Shown piece by piece: positions 21,691 to 31,059 of a DNA stretch of 64,000 nt. This stretch comes from Euborellia annulipes (lineage: Eukaryota > Arthropoda > Insecta > Dermaptera > Anisolabididae), in contig JAKCPI010006143.1 in assembly GCA_023213315.1 (NCBI GenBank), positions 30,138 through 94,137 on the forward strand, written 5' to 3'. The number at the start of each line of letters is the position of its first letter. The stretch's first letter is position 1. The notes below the pieces were generated by a model, which did not search any database, was not told the origin of the DNA, and saw nothing but the letters and a program-made list of their open reading frames with translations. The position numbers and the translations under genes were made by a program.

Positions 21691-21975
21691 TATGTGAAAT
21701 TCTTAGTTAAGCCTTATACCGGACTTTGAGTTTTAGCTAACTAAATACGACCTGAGCTCTTATTTAATCATATGATTAGCTTAACTAGATGTGAAAAGAC
21801 TCGAAAGTTATAGTAAACTAGCTTATTCGAGGGATAGCTAGTTAATTAGAATTGAAACAACCGGCGTTTAGATTCTTCTTATTTGGCTAATAACATAAAA
21901 ACTTCTAACTCGTCTCTTTTGCATAAGTACAGTAATAAAAAATTCATTCAAATAAATAAATATTAATTATTAATT

Positions 21976-22426
21976 GGACCCACCTTACGCATTAGTGTGT
22001 CAAGCGCCAGGTACCGAGATTTGAGAAAAATTTTTTTTTTTTTTTTTTAAACATTCACACTCACATTCCACACACATTCATACAGTCTTTTCGGCAACTT
22101 AGGCCATATAAGACTTTGACGATAACCGTTGTAGAGAATATATCTATTGTGGGGTCAGGCATTTCTATTTAAGCCATCTGGTATCCAAATGGCTTAAATA
22201 AAATCATCGGACTGCCTGGGTCCAACCCACGTTTGGTATAGGAGGTAGGCGCACTACCTACTACGCTTGAGAAAATTAACAATACAGTTTTTCTGATTTA
22301 CATTGTTTTGATTTAGGACATATTTCATAAAAAATACTATTAATGAGAGCATTTGAAACAATATTCTGTGTTTAACTCAATTTTTAATTTTTTTGACGCT
22401 TGACACACTAATGCGTCACAGGGTCC
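21976..22426. mobile_element. RepG MITE copy 2, split by SINE-1
   Basis: The left end is GGACCCACCTTACGCATTAG and the right end GACGCTTGACACACTAATGC then GGGTCC. The interior is opened by a SINE-1 copy flanked by the duplicated TTGAGAAAA. Confidence 0.8.
22030..22266 (-). mobile_element. SINE-1 copy 5 with target-site duplication
   Basis: A reverse copy whose poly(A) appears as a T-run at 22031-22048. TTGAGAAAA occurs immediately on both sides (22021-22029 and 22267-22275), a direct target duplication. The head is slightly truncated. Confidence 0.85.
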
Positions 22427-22924
22427 AATTAATAAAATCATATTAATTATATCTATCTAATATCTAGTTGAGTCAGTAAAGTTGAAAAAAAAAGTTCAGA
22501 AAATAATAAAATATTAAAGGATAAAAAAATACCGCCTGGAAGATAGGCAACAAAACATGACCTCATGTGGTTATTGCCTAGGATACAGGGATTGATAAAG
22601 GAATGAGTATGAGAATCCTGAATCATTTACACCTTTTTTTTCCCCATTAGTGTTGAGTGCAATTTTGTTACACTTTCTCTCTTTCTCCCCCCACATCTAT
22701 TAGCTTTAAGGCCCATTAGATGAGCGGTTTTCCCGTCCCGTTTTCAACCACCTGTGTTTAAAAATCAATAGGGAAAACTAAACTGTTCTAACAATTAATA
22801 ACACGATAGGAAAACTGACTAACACATGTAACCTATTTTTTTTGCTCTTGAGCAAATGGTATAGAAAATATGAGCAACTTGACGGGATTGAATAAACAAG
22901 CCTGTTGTTGTTGTTGTTGTTGTA
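22427..22924. other. No gene recognised
   Basis: AT-rich, ending in a short (TTG)n microsatellite at about 22905-22923. Confidence 0.4.
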
Positions 22925-23160
22925 TATTATCCATAGTCGTTTTGAAAGTGGCGGCGGTGGGAGCTCCTCTCCCTGGACAGGAGTGAGGTCCCTGAAGGGT
23001 GGTCGTGGCGGCGACCAGCAGAGGGGTGGGAGGGGTGGGCGGTTGCCATGGCAACCAGGGGCTCAGCCCCGACGCAGGGATCGATCGAGGACGCCTGGGA
23101 GAGATATATAGATATATAAAGAGAGACGCCGGGGCGTGTCACAGGCCGCCCTTGGATTGG
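22925..23160. promoter_or_regulatory. GC-rich low-repeat block with TATA-like box
   Basis: A CpG-rich block (GGTGGTCGTGGCGGCGACC, CAGCCCCGACGCAGGG, CGATCGAGGACGCC) in an otherwise AT-rich region. TATATAAA lies at 23113-23120. Open frames exist on both strands, but none has a recognisable domain. It may be a promoter or 5' UTR; that is inference from composition only. Confidence 0.25.
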
Positions 23161-23347
23161 ACCGACACACTCTACTCACATACTGTACCTACATTTATTC
23201 CTTATGCTATCAATGCCAATGAACCGATTCAATTAATTTGCCCTCTTTTCTATAACTCCTTTTTTGGTGTTTACAATTTAAGGGACATTAGGGTTTTACC
23301 TCTGGATAGTATGTTATACAAGGTCAATGATTTTGAATGAGGGTTCA

Positions 23348-24130
23348 TTTTTACTTTCTCTTGTCTATATATATAGAGAGAAAGTATTGGATTCATGTCA
23401 AAAATTCGATGTTTGATGTATATACACCAAAAAAGTGGTTTTTGCGACTGTGTTCAATTTTAAGCATGTAGGAATTGAGCTATGAGGCTGAAATTTTATA
23501 TTTAAGTTAGGCACCTCCCTGGAGCGTGAAAATAAGCTTTTTATCAAAATCAGCCAAAAAGTACTAGTACTTTTCTGATGTACTTTTTCAATTTTTTTCG
23601 ATTTCCTCAAAATTCACTCTAATTTTGATTAAAATTCATAAATCAATTATTTTTTAGATCCTCTTTAAAATGTATATTCTCATTTTGCCATTGAAATCTT
23701 CTGAAGACCACTTTACTCTTGTACAGTGAGGCACAATAATAAGTCCCACCCATGTGTTTTCTACTTGTGATTATTTCATTGTTTTTAAAAAAATATTATA
23801 TATTTTTTAATGGAAACTTTCATGGTTCAAACCTAGAAAATTTCCAATAAAGATTTTCATTTTCTTTTATAAAAACAATGAAATAATCACAAGATGAAAA
23901 CGAATGGGTGGGACTTGATATTGACCCTCACTGTACTTTATAGGAAAGATAGGAGAAATGGTTGCCATCGTAACAAAGTATAAATATTCTCCAAAGTTTA
24001 TAAATTTTACATCTTGAATTCTAAAATATCGGCGGAAACTAAATGTTGTGGCAGGCACAATACAAAACTTTCTCTTAGCAAAGGTAAGAGAAAGTTGTGT
24101 GCTGCACGGCCAGTCACACCAGATTTTTTC
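23348..24130 (+). mobile_element. RepA copy 11, carrying a nested RepE
   Basis: Full length, with the 5' part shortened (microsatellite absent) and an intact 3' hairpin at 24050-24128. RepE sits inside at 23724-23933. Confidence 0.85.
23724..23933. mobile_element. RepE MITE copy 1, TA-flanked
   Basis: 210 bp. It begins CAGTGAGGCACAATAATAAG and ends GACTTGATATTGACCCTCAC then TG, with inner inverted parts such as CTTGTGATTATTTCATTG. It interrupts the RepA sequence CTTGTACTT exactly at TA, and TA is present on both sides. This is the target duplication of Tc1/mariner-type elements. No open frame. Confidence 0.85.
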
Positions 24131-24230
24131 TATAGAGAAGAGTTTCTTACTTTGAAATTTTTTCTCTCAGTCCTTTGAGAAAAAAGTTCAGTCCTTCTTG
24201 CCATACTGTAATTATTATTCCTTTCTAGCA

Positions 24231-24310
24231 TAGGCACCGGAACTGGGGGGGGGGGGGGGCAAGGGTACATTTCCCCCTCCCCTAGCAGGGGCAGAGGGGG
24301 GCAATATGTC
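24231..24310. repeat. G/C homopolymer-rich repeat end
   Basis: CATAGGCACCGGAACTGGGG followed by a long G-run and a C-rich stretch, similar to the fragment at 2890. Probably a DNA-transposon end. Confidence 0.35.
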
Positions 24311-24655
24311 TTCTTTTATTTCATTTATTTTTAAAAATGATTCATTTTTACTTTTTAAAAATAAAATCTTTTAAATTAAAAAAAAAAATAAAAAAGTAAT
24401 AAATTCATTTTTTTCCAAAATATTTTATATAGACCCTAGTAACTACCGATGCCATCCATGTTAGCCCTCTTTTATCCGCTAAACTTCGAGTGTTTTATGC
24501 ATTTCATCAGGTATTCTTTGAACAGCTGGTGGAATATTTAGATTTTTTAATCTTTTTCTAATCTGAATGTTGGAGAAATTGTTTTTATTAAATAATTCCC
24601 CAAACTTCTTAAAAAAAGAATATAATTTATTTGTATAGGATGACTTGGCTTCATC
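24311..24655. other. No gene recognised
   Basis: AT-rich sequence without a recognised exon or repeat family. Confidence 0.4.
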
Positions 24656-24800
24656 GGGTCAAGAGAGACATGACCGAGCTTGGCCTGTCGGAGACAACAG
24701 CATTGGATAGGGGGGAGTGGAGGGGCAGAATAAGATCCGCCGACCCCGCACCGCGGCAATAATCAGGCGAGGACAGAAGAAGAAGAAGAATTTATTTGTA
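24656..24800 (-). repeat. CTTCTTCTTC-GGGGTCGGC interspersed repeat
   Basis: On the minus strand a (TTC)n start leads to CGGTGCGGGGTCGGCGGATC, TCCAATGCTGTTGTCTCC and CATGTCTCTCTTGACC. A related block with CTTCTTCTTCTTC and ATGTGGGGTCGGC lies at 28312-28360. Probably a widespread arthropod SINE/LINE-derived repeat. Confidence 0.5.
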
Positions 24801-25235
24801 AAATGAATTTTTTCAATAAGATATTTCTTTTTCGTTGATAGAAAATATTGACCATGATTTTTAAAAATATTTGAATTCAATTGAGGTCTTCTAAAAATAA
24901 ATTTAATATTGGTTTGAAATGATATCCATCAGAGAAATTATATTTGCTTGGATGAAAGATAATCTCTAGTGCTTAAATAAATTTTATTTTGGAAATAAAT
25001 TAAGATATATATATATATATAGAAAAATCCTCTTCCAATATTAACATTATTTGACATTGCAGGTTAAAAGGGGGCGAGTGGGCGAAAATGGAAATTAAAT
25101 TTCCCTCTGCCCGTTTCATTTTAACGAAATAAGAAGCATATCTTTATAAGCAGGTAATCATCTCAGCTAGCGAATTAATTAGTCTAGCAATTAAAGAAAT
25201 TCATTATCTATGTCCTAAAGATGATATCTAATGAC

Positions 25236-25820
25236 TAGAGCCCGGATGTTGATGCACAATCAAACCTTAAAATATGCATGCATGAATGCACTATAAAATG
25301 ACCACATATGCACAATGAAGGGAAAAAACAGCAAAAATATGCTCTATCACAAATCGAGTCGCATTTTATATTATATTTTTTTTTTATATCAATGACCAAC
25401 AAGAATAAAAAAAATTGAAGTGACAGGCGCAGGTTTGAAAGATGAATTCTGGGACAAATTGAGGTTGAAATGTTGATCTTTTACAATTCCACCCTAAAGA
25501 GCGCCAAAGTTTGAAAATATTAAAATTTTTGTCGCATAAATTAGACTTTAAAAGCAACTACACATAAATATTCAAAACATGCTTTTTTTTCTTTAAAAAA
25601 TTGTTAAAATATGCATGAAAAATAAAGTTGTTTTGGTTAAAAATTGGCAAAGCATGGAATTTCTTCAAAAAAAAAAGCAAAATATGCACAATGTGCATGT
25701 TCCGAGCATATGTGCAATTCGAATCGAATACTCAACAAATATAACTGCAAAGTTCTAGGAACGTTTTCAGCTTCTATCCAAACATGCATTTGCCTCAACA
25801 TCCGGGCTCTTCTCATGACT
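25236..25820 (+). mobile_element. RepI copy 2, nearly complete
   Basis: About 580 bp with inverted ends: GAGCCCGGATGTTGATGCA at the left and TGCCTCAACATCCGGGCTC at the right. The interior holds repeated ATGCAT-containing words. The interior frame of 69 codons shows no domain. Superfamily unknown. Confidence 0.75.
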
Positions 25821-26089
25821 TGTGCTAGTGGTCTAAATTTATTAACTAAATAAGTTATTTTCCCTTTAAAAATATTTCATTTAAATTATTATAGAATCCT
25901 TTCAATGGATGAATAAACATACTAAATACACATGTCCCATTAATAACGTCATCAAATATGCATATAATTTTCAATTGGATAACTCCCTGTTATACAATAC
26001 AAGATTACAAGAAACTGGGAAATTTATTAAATATTTCTCTGACGAATAGCAAACAGCCCTGAAACCACAACATTGAGCAGCGTTCTCGG

Positions 26090-26361
26090 CAGTGGCGTAG
26101 CGAGGGGGGGAGCAAGGGGGGTCATCATGCCCCGGGCGCTAATCACAAAGGGGCGCCAAATGGTCGGCAAAACAAAAATATGGTGGATAATTTTCATTTT
26201 TATTATAATTGATTTCTGGAAAATATATTTTAAATTTAGTGCCAGTGTAGTATAATAATTTTTATTATTTTACATATAATATTATATGGTTTTCGAATGG
26301 GGGGGGGGGGCGCTAAAAAGGTATTGTGCCCCGGGCGCTAGTTAAGCTCGCTACGCCACTG
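26090..26361. mobile_element. hAT MITE with perfect 8-bp duplication
   Basis: 272 bp. It starts CAGTGGCGTAGCGAGG and ends CTCGCTACGCCACTG. GTTCTCGG directly repeats at 26082-26089 and 26362-26369. The interior has G-runs and GCCCCGGGCGCTA facing TGCCCCGGGCGCTA. No transposase. A 3' fragment of the same family is at 48590-48695. Confidence 0.9.
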
Positions 26362-26489
26362 GTTCTCGGGGGATTTGAGATATAGAGAACACCAAGTGGA
26401 ATTGAAGTTGAAGGAAACCTATTCTGAAGGCTAGTACTATAATACAAGCCATGTGAGAGAAAGAAATAACACTTTTGGGGAGATTCTTA

Positions 26490-26966
26490 AAAAAAAATCC
26501 GGTGTGACTAGCGCACAGCACAGAACTTTCTCTTTTCTTCGGTAATCGTGTGTGTGTTCAATTTAAAGCATGAAGGAAGTGGCTAGGAGGTTGAAATTTT
26601 ATATTTAACTTAGGCACCCTCCTGGAACGTGAGACGAAGCTTTTGAATAAAATCAGCCAAAGAGTACTAGACCTTTACTAATGCACTTTTTCAGTTTTTG
26701 TTATCAAAATTTGCTCAACGATTTTGTTTAAAATTTAAAAATCAATTATTTTTTACATGCTCTTTAAAATGTATATTCTCATTTTGCCCTTGAAATCTTT
26801 TGAAGTACACTTTACTCTTGTAATAAATAAATATTCTCCTAGGTTTATAAATTTTACATTTTGAATTCTAATATATCGACGGAAAGTAAGCTAAATATAT
26901 GTAGACACAAAAAAATCTGGTGTGATAAGTACAGAACACAACTTTCGATTACCAGTCACACCAAAT
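26490..26966 (+). mobile_element. RepA copy 12, hairpin sequence at both ends
   Basis: The right end is the normal 3' hairpin. The left end, instead of the 5' tip, is the left half of a 3' hairpin (ATCCGGTGTGACTAGCGC...ACTTTCTCTTTTC) fused straight to the microsatellite. It is therefore a chimera in which both ends derive from the 3' terminus. Confidence 0.7.
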
Positions 26967-27611
26967 TTTTCAGTCTAAAAAGATTGATTGGTAACTAATT
27001 CAATTGAAATAATTTTTGTAGTGACCACCTTAGTGCAGTACAAAAGGGAAGAACTCTAGCACTGTGCTACAGTTGAATATTATCAGTAAAAGCTAAATTA
27101 ATTTTGCTATCTTTAATACAAAATGAACTCAATTTCCATCAAATTATTGTCTTAACGTAAATATGAAATCCTAGTCAGTGAACTAGAATTTCCAGATTTT
27201 GGAGAATTTTAGATTTTCATCTTTCAGCGTTTGAGCAAATATTTATTTTGTCTCAATGCTTAGAGATAAGTGTTAAATCAGGTGGAAAACGTTTTCACTC
27301 ATTCTACTCTACTAGTGCATAGACTACGTATGATGTTATGTGTGTGCAAGATAAAAAGAGAAAAGGAAGAGCAGCAGGAGGAGGCGCTGAGGGGCCCCGA
27401 TGTCAATACAGAGAGAGAGAGGCGTTCATTGAGGAAATTGGCATCAAACTTAACCAACGAACGAATGACAAGCTCTGCGTCAGACACATGACAAAACTTT
27501 TGTATTCTTTTTTTTTTTTTTAATCAAAAATAGTGATCATTGCATTGGAATAAAAAAAAAGAGTTTTGCGACAGAGGAGACGATCTAGCCTTGACACATT
27601 CATGATTATAA
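26967..27611. other. No gene recognised
   Basis: 27330-27490 is more GC-rich and has overlapping open frames of 60-73 codons on both strands, none with a domain. The rest is AT-rich. Confidence 0.4.
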
Positions 27612-27862
27612 GGACCCTGTTACGCATTAGTGTGTCAAGCGCCAGCTACCGATTTTTGAGAAAATTAACATTTAAGTTTTTTGTTTTGATTAGATTGTAT
27701 ATAATTTTTTTTGTCAATTGTGCAAGTAACATTAAATATAAATTTTTTTTAGGACATATTTCATAAAAAATACTATTAATTATAGCATTTGAAACAATAT
27801 TCCGTGCTTAACTCAATTTTTAATTTTTTTTGCGCTTGACACACTAATGCATAACAGGGTGC
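27612..27862. mobile_element. RepG MITE copy 3
   Basis: 251 bp, closely similar to the copy at 20593-20841 over its whole length. The right tip is GGGTGC instead of GGGTCC. Confidence 0.85.
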
Positions 27863-27944
27863 ATATAATAGCTACTTCGACAAACGAATCGAAAATCTCC
27901 GAAATGCATTCAGTGATTACATAAGTTTGTATATAATAACAACT

Positions 27945-28015
27945 AACAGCTGCGAAGATGGCTTTAACCAAGGGCAAAACGTTAGCTATTGAAAATATAT
28001 TTTTTTAAAGAAAGC
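27945..28015 (+). repeat. Decayed hammerhead-like arm
   Basis: AACTAACAGCTGCGAAGATGG and GCAAAACGTTAGCTATTG match the motif at 15419 in order and spacing. Both core blocks are mutated (GCGAAGA for CTGANGA, CAAAAC for CGAAAC). Confidence 0.45.
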
Positions 28016-28182
28016 ATTTTCTTCTGCTTTTTACTTTCTCGTATAGAATATAAAGAGAAAGTATTGCAATCATCAAAAAATTTGACTTCGAGATTTTGAT
28101 GTTTCTCCACATTTTAGACCTTCCGGGGTCCAAAAAAAACTAATTTTGGCTGTGTGTGTGTGTGTCCGTGTGTTGGGAGGGG

Positions 28183-28630
28183 CGCGCCTGCCAAGTATAC
28201 CAAAGTCGCGGGTTCGGACCCCAGGCAGTCCGATGATTTTATTTAAGCCATTTGAATACCAAATGGCTTAAATAAGAATGCCTGGACCCCCAATCTTCTT
28301 CTTCTTCTTCTATCCTGGCCTTATCCCTATGTGGGGTCGGCAAAATTAATTTATAAAGAAATGAGACCGAGAGAAGAGCAAGCGGTCTGACGCTTGATTT
28401 GGAAAAAAAGGAAAAAAAAAGGCTGACATAAAGGAAAGGAAGAAATGCCAGCCTTAGCTCGGGTAACTCGTGGTCTTCATCCACGTACTCACTAGAAGTG
28501 AGCCTGGGCCCCCAATAGATATTATAAATAATAACATTTATCGTCAAAGTCTTATATGTCCTAAGTTGTCGAAAATACTGTGTGAGTGTGTATGTGAGTG
28601 TGAATGAGAAAAAAGAGCGAGTTAAAAAAA
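28183..28630 (+). mobile_element. SINE-1 copy 6, split by an insert
   Basis: The head and hairpin (28183-28311) and the tail (28506-28630, TATCGTCAAAGTC...AAAAAAGAGC) are separated by a ~195-bp insert flanked by CCCCCAAT on both sides. The insert starts (CTT)n with ATGTGGGGTCGGC and includes GTACTCACTAGAAGTGAG. Confidence 0.75.
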
Positions 28631-28800
28631 AATCATACAGGTGTCATTAAAAAACATGTAAATATAAACAAATCAATTTGTTTCACATGAAAATGTGAAT
28701 GTCTTTTTCTTCGTTGATTATTTCAAAAACTATTAAGTTATCGTAATAATGTCAAAGAATTAAAACTTTTTAAAATAGAGTACTTTATCATATAACATTA

Positions 28801-28853
28801 GCCGGGTGTTACATTTCGCTCCGAAAAATAAGTAGCAAAACGACCCACCCTAG
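28801..28853. mobile_element. RepD terminal fragment
   Basis: GCCGGGTGTTACATTTCGCT to CGACCCACCCTAG, matching one end of the complete RepD at 42903-43505. Confidence 0.75.
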
Positions 28854-29044
28854 TATATACCAAATCGATCTTGCGTTTTTTAAGCGATCGTGTTCACAGA
28901 TACACACAGGCATAATGCCCAAAATGTTTTTTTTTTTTTTTTTTTGACTCAGCGAGATCTAAAACATGGAGAAACATCAAAATCCCGAAGTCGAATTTTT
29001 AGACAATGCTTTCTCTTTAAATACTATACGAGAAAGTAAAAACG

Positions 29045-29125
29045 AGGTACCAGCGGGAGTCGAACTCTCGTGGTTTACGTATTGAAGCCAGATATGTGTA
29101 TCAGTGGTTAGCCACACCGATTTTT
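29045..29125 (-). repeat. tRNA-like remnant
   Basis: On the minus strand GGTGTGGCTAACCACTG is followed about 45 nt later by GAGTTCGACTCCCGC (B-box/T-arm-like). The A-box region does not match the consensus well and the acceptor stem is poor. Probably a SINE head or tRNA pseudogene. Confidence 0.4.
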
Positions 29126-29471
29126 TAGCATTTAGTGTCAAATAATTTAAAAAAAAAGACTATTAAAAAAACTATTTCAAAGCTTTTCTAATTAATTAAA
29201 TATTCCCTTTTTGATAGTTTATAGTTTATATAAAAGTAAACTTGGATAGAGAAAAGTTAATTAGAATTTTTTATGCTTTCACTTTTTTATTCCATTTAAC
29301 GTTGAAATTATCTTAAAAAATGTAGAGGAGTTCGTAAAGTTTTAATAGTAGAGTTTATTAGATGGGGTTGACGTAAACTTAAACGAGTTGTATAGTATAA
29401 TTTGAGACTCTCAGCTAGTACGTAACGGTATTTAGGTCAGTGGGATAATTCTCATTTCGTAACAGTTGTTA

Positions 29472-29618
<147 letters not shown>

Positions 29619-29875
29619 TTATTTTGCGTTAAAATTTGAATTTGAGGAAAATTCTAAATTGCTTTCTTAAATTATATTTTTGAATTTGTAAAAAATTCTT
29701 TTAAACCTGATGATGGTGTAAAATTTTGAAATTTCAGCTTGTGTAGGAAAGTTGGACAGGCAGTGGCACATTCAAGCAGGAGGGGGCGGGCGGGGCGGGG
29801 GGAAAATGCGGATAATTATTTTAATTCCGAATTCAAATTAGTAGACTATTAAAAAAACAACTTATTTTTAATAAT

Positions 29876-29985
29876 GAGGCCCTCGGGCTTGGTCTAGTGG
29901 CTAGCGTGCTGGTCTTCTATTCCAAGGGTCGCGGGTTCGGATCCCAGGCAGTCCGATGATTTTATTTAAGCCATTTGGATACCAA
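29876..29985 (+). mobile_element. SINE-1 copy 7, 5' half
   Basis: Well-preserved head GCCCTCGGGCTTGGTCTAG with B box GGGTTCGGATCCC. It stops within the internal hairpin. Confidence 0.8.
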
Positions 29986-29992
29986 ATTTTTG

Positions 29993-30560
29993 AGCAGATC
30001 AAGACAGTCAAAGTAAAATGAGGAAATTTTTTTTGCTTTATTGAACAATACTGTTGACGTTTCGGTCGATTCTTCCGGCCTTCATTAGGACAAGTGTTTT
30101 GTTCATAAGAGGGTAAAAAAATTAGAGATGCAACTAAGGTTTTTTTTTTCTTTATTTATTTAAACAGCAGGGTTCCGTGTTTAAACCATTTTTAAAGCTG
30201 GCGGAAAGTCATTATTAAAGTGTCAACAATATATAAATCCCTTTGATAATGACTTTTCGCCAACTCTGAAGATGGTTCAAACACGGAATCGAAACATCAG
30301 CCGTGCGGATTAAATAAATAAAGAAAACAAAAAAAAAAAACCTTAGCTGCATCTCTCATTTTCGACCTTCTTATGAAAATATCATCACAGCTATAAATTG
30401 CCTTTTGTGACAAGTGTTTTGCTTAGAGCTTAGAGGGGCTCTTGGCATAGGAACCTTCGCTAGTTGACATGTTGACTAAGCTCGAGGCAAACAAAACACT
30501 TGTCCTGATGAAAACCAAAAGGCCGAAACGTCCTTGTTTAATTAAAGAAAAAAAAAACCC
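29993..30560. repeat. Foldback HH-3 (outer), hammerhead-like arms
   Basis: Left arm on the minus strand: GTCCTAATGAAGGCCGG...CGACCGAAACGTCAACAG, with the core's third base changed to A. Right arm on the plus strand (about 30500-30530): CTTGTCCTGATGAAAACC...GGCCGAAACGTCC, core intact but stem II disrupted. The right arm also holds GCTTAGAGGGGCTCTTGGC, shared with HH-2 and HH-5. Element HH-4 is nested inside. Confidence 0.65.
30124..30356. repeat. Foldback HH-4 (inner)
   Basis: Arms begin AGAGATGCAACTAAGG and end with the complement CCTTAGCTGCATCTCT. The right arm has CTGAAGATGGTTC...GAATCGAAACATC: a core of the CUGANGA type, a 5-bp stem II (GGTTC with GAATC, one wobble) and an AUC cleavage triplet. 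The left arm has lost these. Confidence 0.65.
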
Positions 30561-30897
30561 ACATTACTATAAATAAATGAAATTAATTAACGGATTATTC
30601 TAGAAGCATGAAATTTTTTTAAAAAGATTCTTTCAAACAATACCGAGGGCCCTGTTTGCTGATATTTTGAAAAAGGCTACTAGTTTTTTTTTTTTTTTAA
30701 TTGGACTAATAAATTGATCCATTTTTTCAAACTTAATTTAATAAAAAACTAAAAGCATTTTTCAAAATATCAGCAAAGAGGGACCTCGGTATTGTTTTAA
30801 AGAATCTTTAAAAAAAAAATTTCATGTTTCTAGCATAATCCGTTAACTAGAGGATGTGGCATAAGGGCAGTCAAAGCGAAAAATAAAATAAAAATCT

Positions 30898-30950
30898 ATT
30901 TTTTGTAGACGTTTCGAGTGCCGATCGCACTCTTCATCAGAACAAAAAAA
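30898..30950 (-). ncRNA. Hammerhead-ribozyme-like motif, minus-strand arm
   Basis: On the minus strand: TTTTTTGTT (stem I), CTGATGA (30940-30934), extra A, GAGTGC, loop CGATC-type, GCACTC, GAAA, CGTC (cut after 30908), then TACAAAAAA. Stem I pairs at 8 of 9 positions, with the first pair a U-U mismatch. Stem II is a perfect 6 bp. Same departure from the consensus as the other copies (one nucleotide before stem II). Confidence 0.6.
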
Positions 30951-30961
30951 ACTTGACATCA

Positions 30962-31010
30962 TTTTTGTCCTGATGAAGAGTGCGATCGGCACTCGAAACG
31001 TCGCCAAAAA
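30962..31010 (+). ncRNA. Hammerhead-ribozyme-like motif, plus-strand arm
   Basis: Stem I TTTTTGTC (30962-30969), core CTGATGA (30970-30976), extra A, stem II GAGTGC (30978-30983), loop GATCG, GCACTC (30989-30994), GAAA (30995-30998), CGTC (30999-31002, predicted cut after 31002), stem I GCCAAAAA (31003-31010). Stem I pairs at 7 of 8 positions. All conserved core bases are present. Stem III is the bare ACGU palindrome, so a dimeric fold between two copies is more likely than a monomer. Being on the plus strand, it is antisense to the Galphao transcript; its partner arm is sense. Confidence 0.65.
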
Positions 31011-31059
31011 ATGGATTTTTATTTTATTTTTCGCTTTGGCTGCCACATCCTCATATCAT

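Larger units (their letters stand above)
28025..29042. mobile_element. RepA-prime: inverted 5' ends around other repeats
   Basis: The left end (TTTTTACTTTCTCGTATAG, 28026-28180) and the right end (its complement ending at about 29040) are inverted copies of a diverged RepA 5' region (CGACTTCGGGATTTTGATG type). Between them lie SINE-1, its insert and a RepD end. Either two opposed solo ends or one long foldback. Confidence 0.55.
30850..31052. repeat. Foldback HH-5 with two opposed hammerheads
   Basis: Arms of about 90 bp beginning GAGGATGTGGCA, with CAAAGCGAAAAATAAAATA, and ending in the complement. The short centre is near 30950. Each arm holds an intact hammerhead-like core pointing outwards. 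Confidence 0.8.

Noticed and set aside
24547..24880. Minus-strand frames of 70 and 73 codons
   Set aside because: They cover the (TTC)n-GGGGTCGGC interspersed repeat and AT-rich flank, with no domain.
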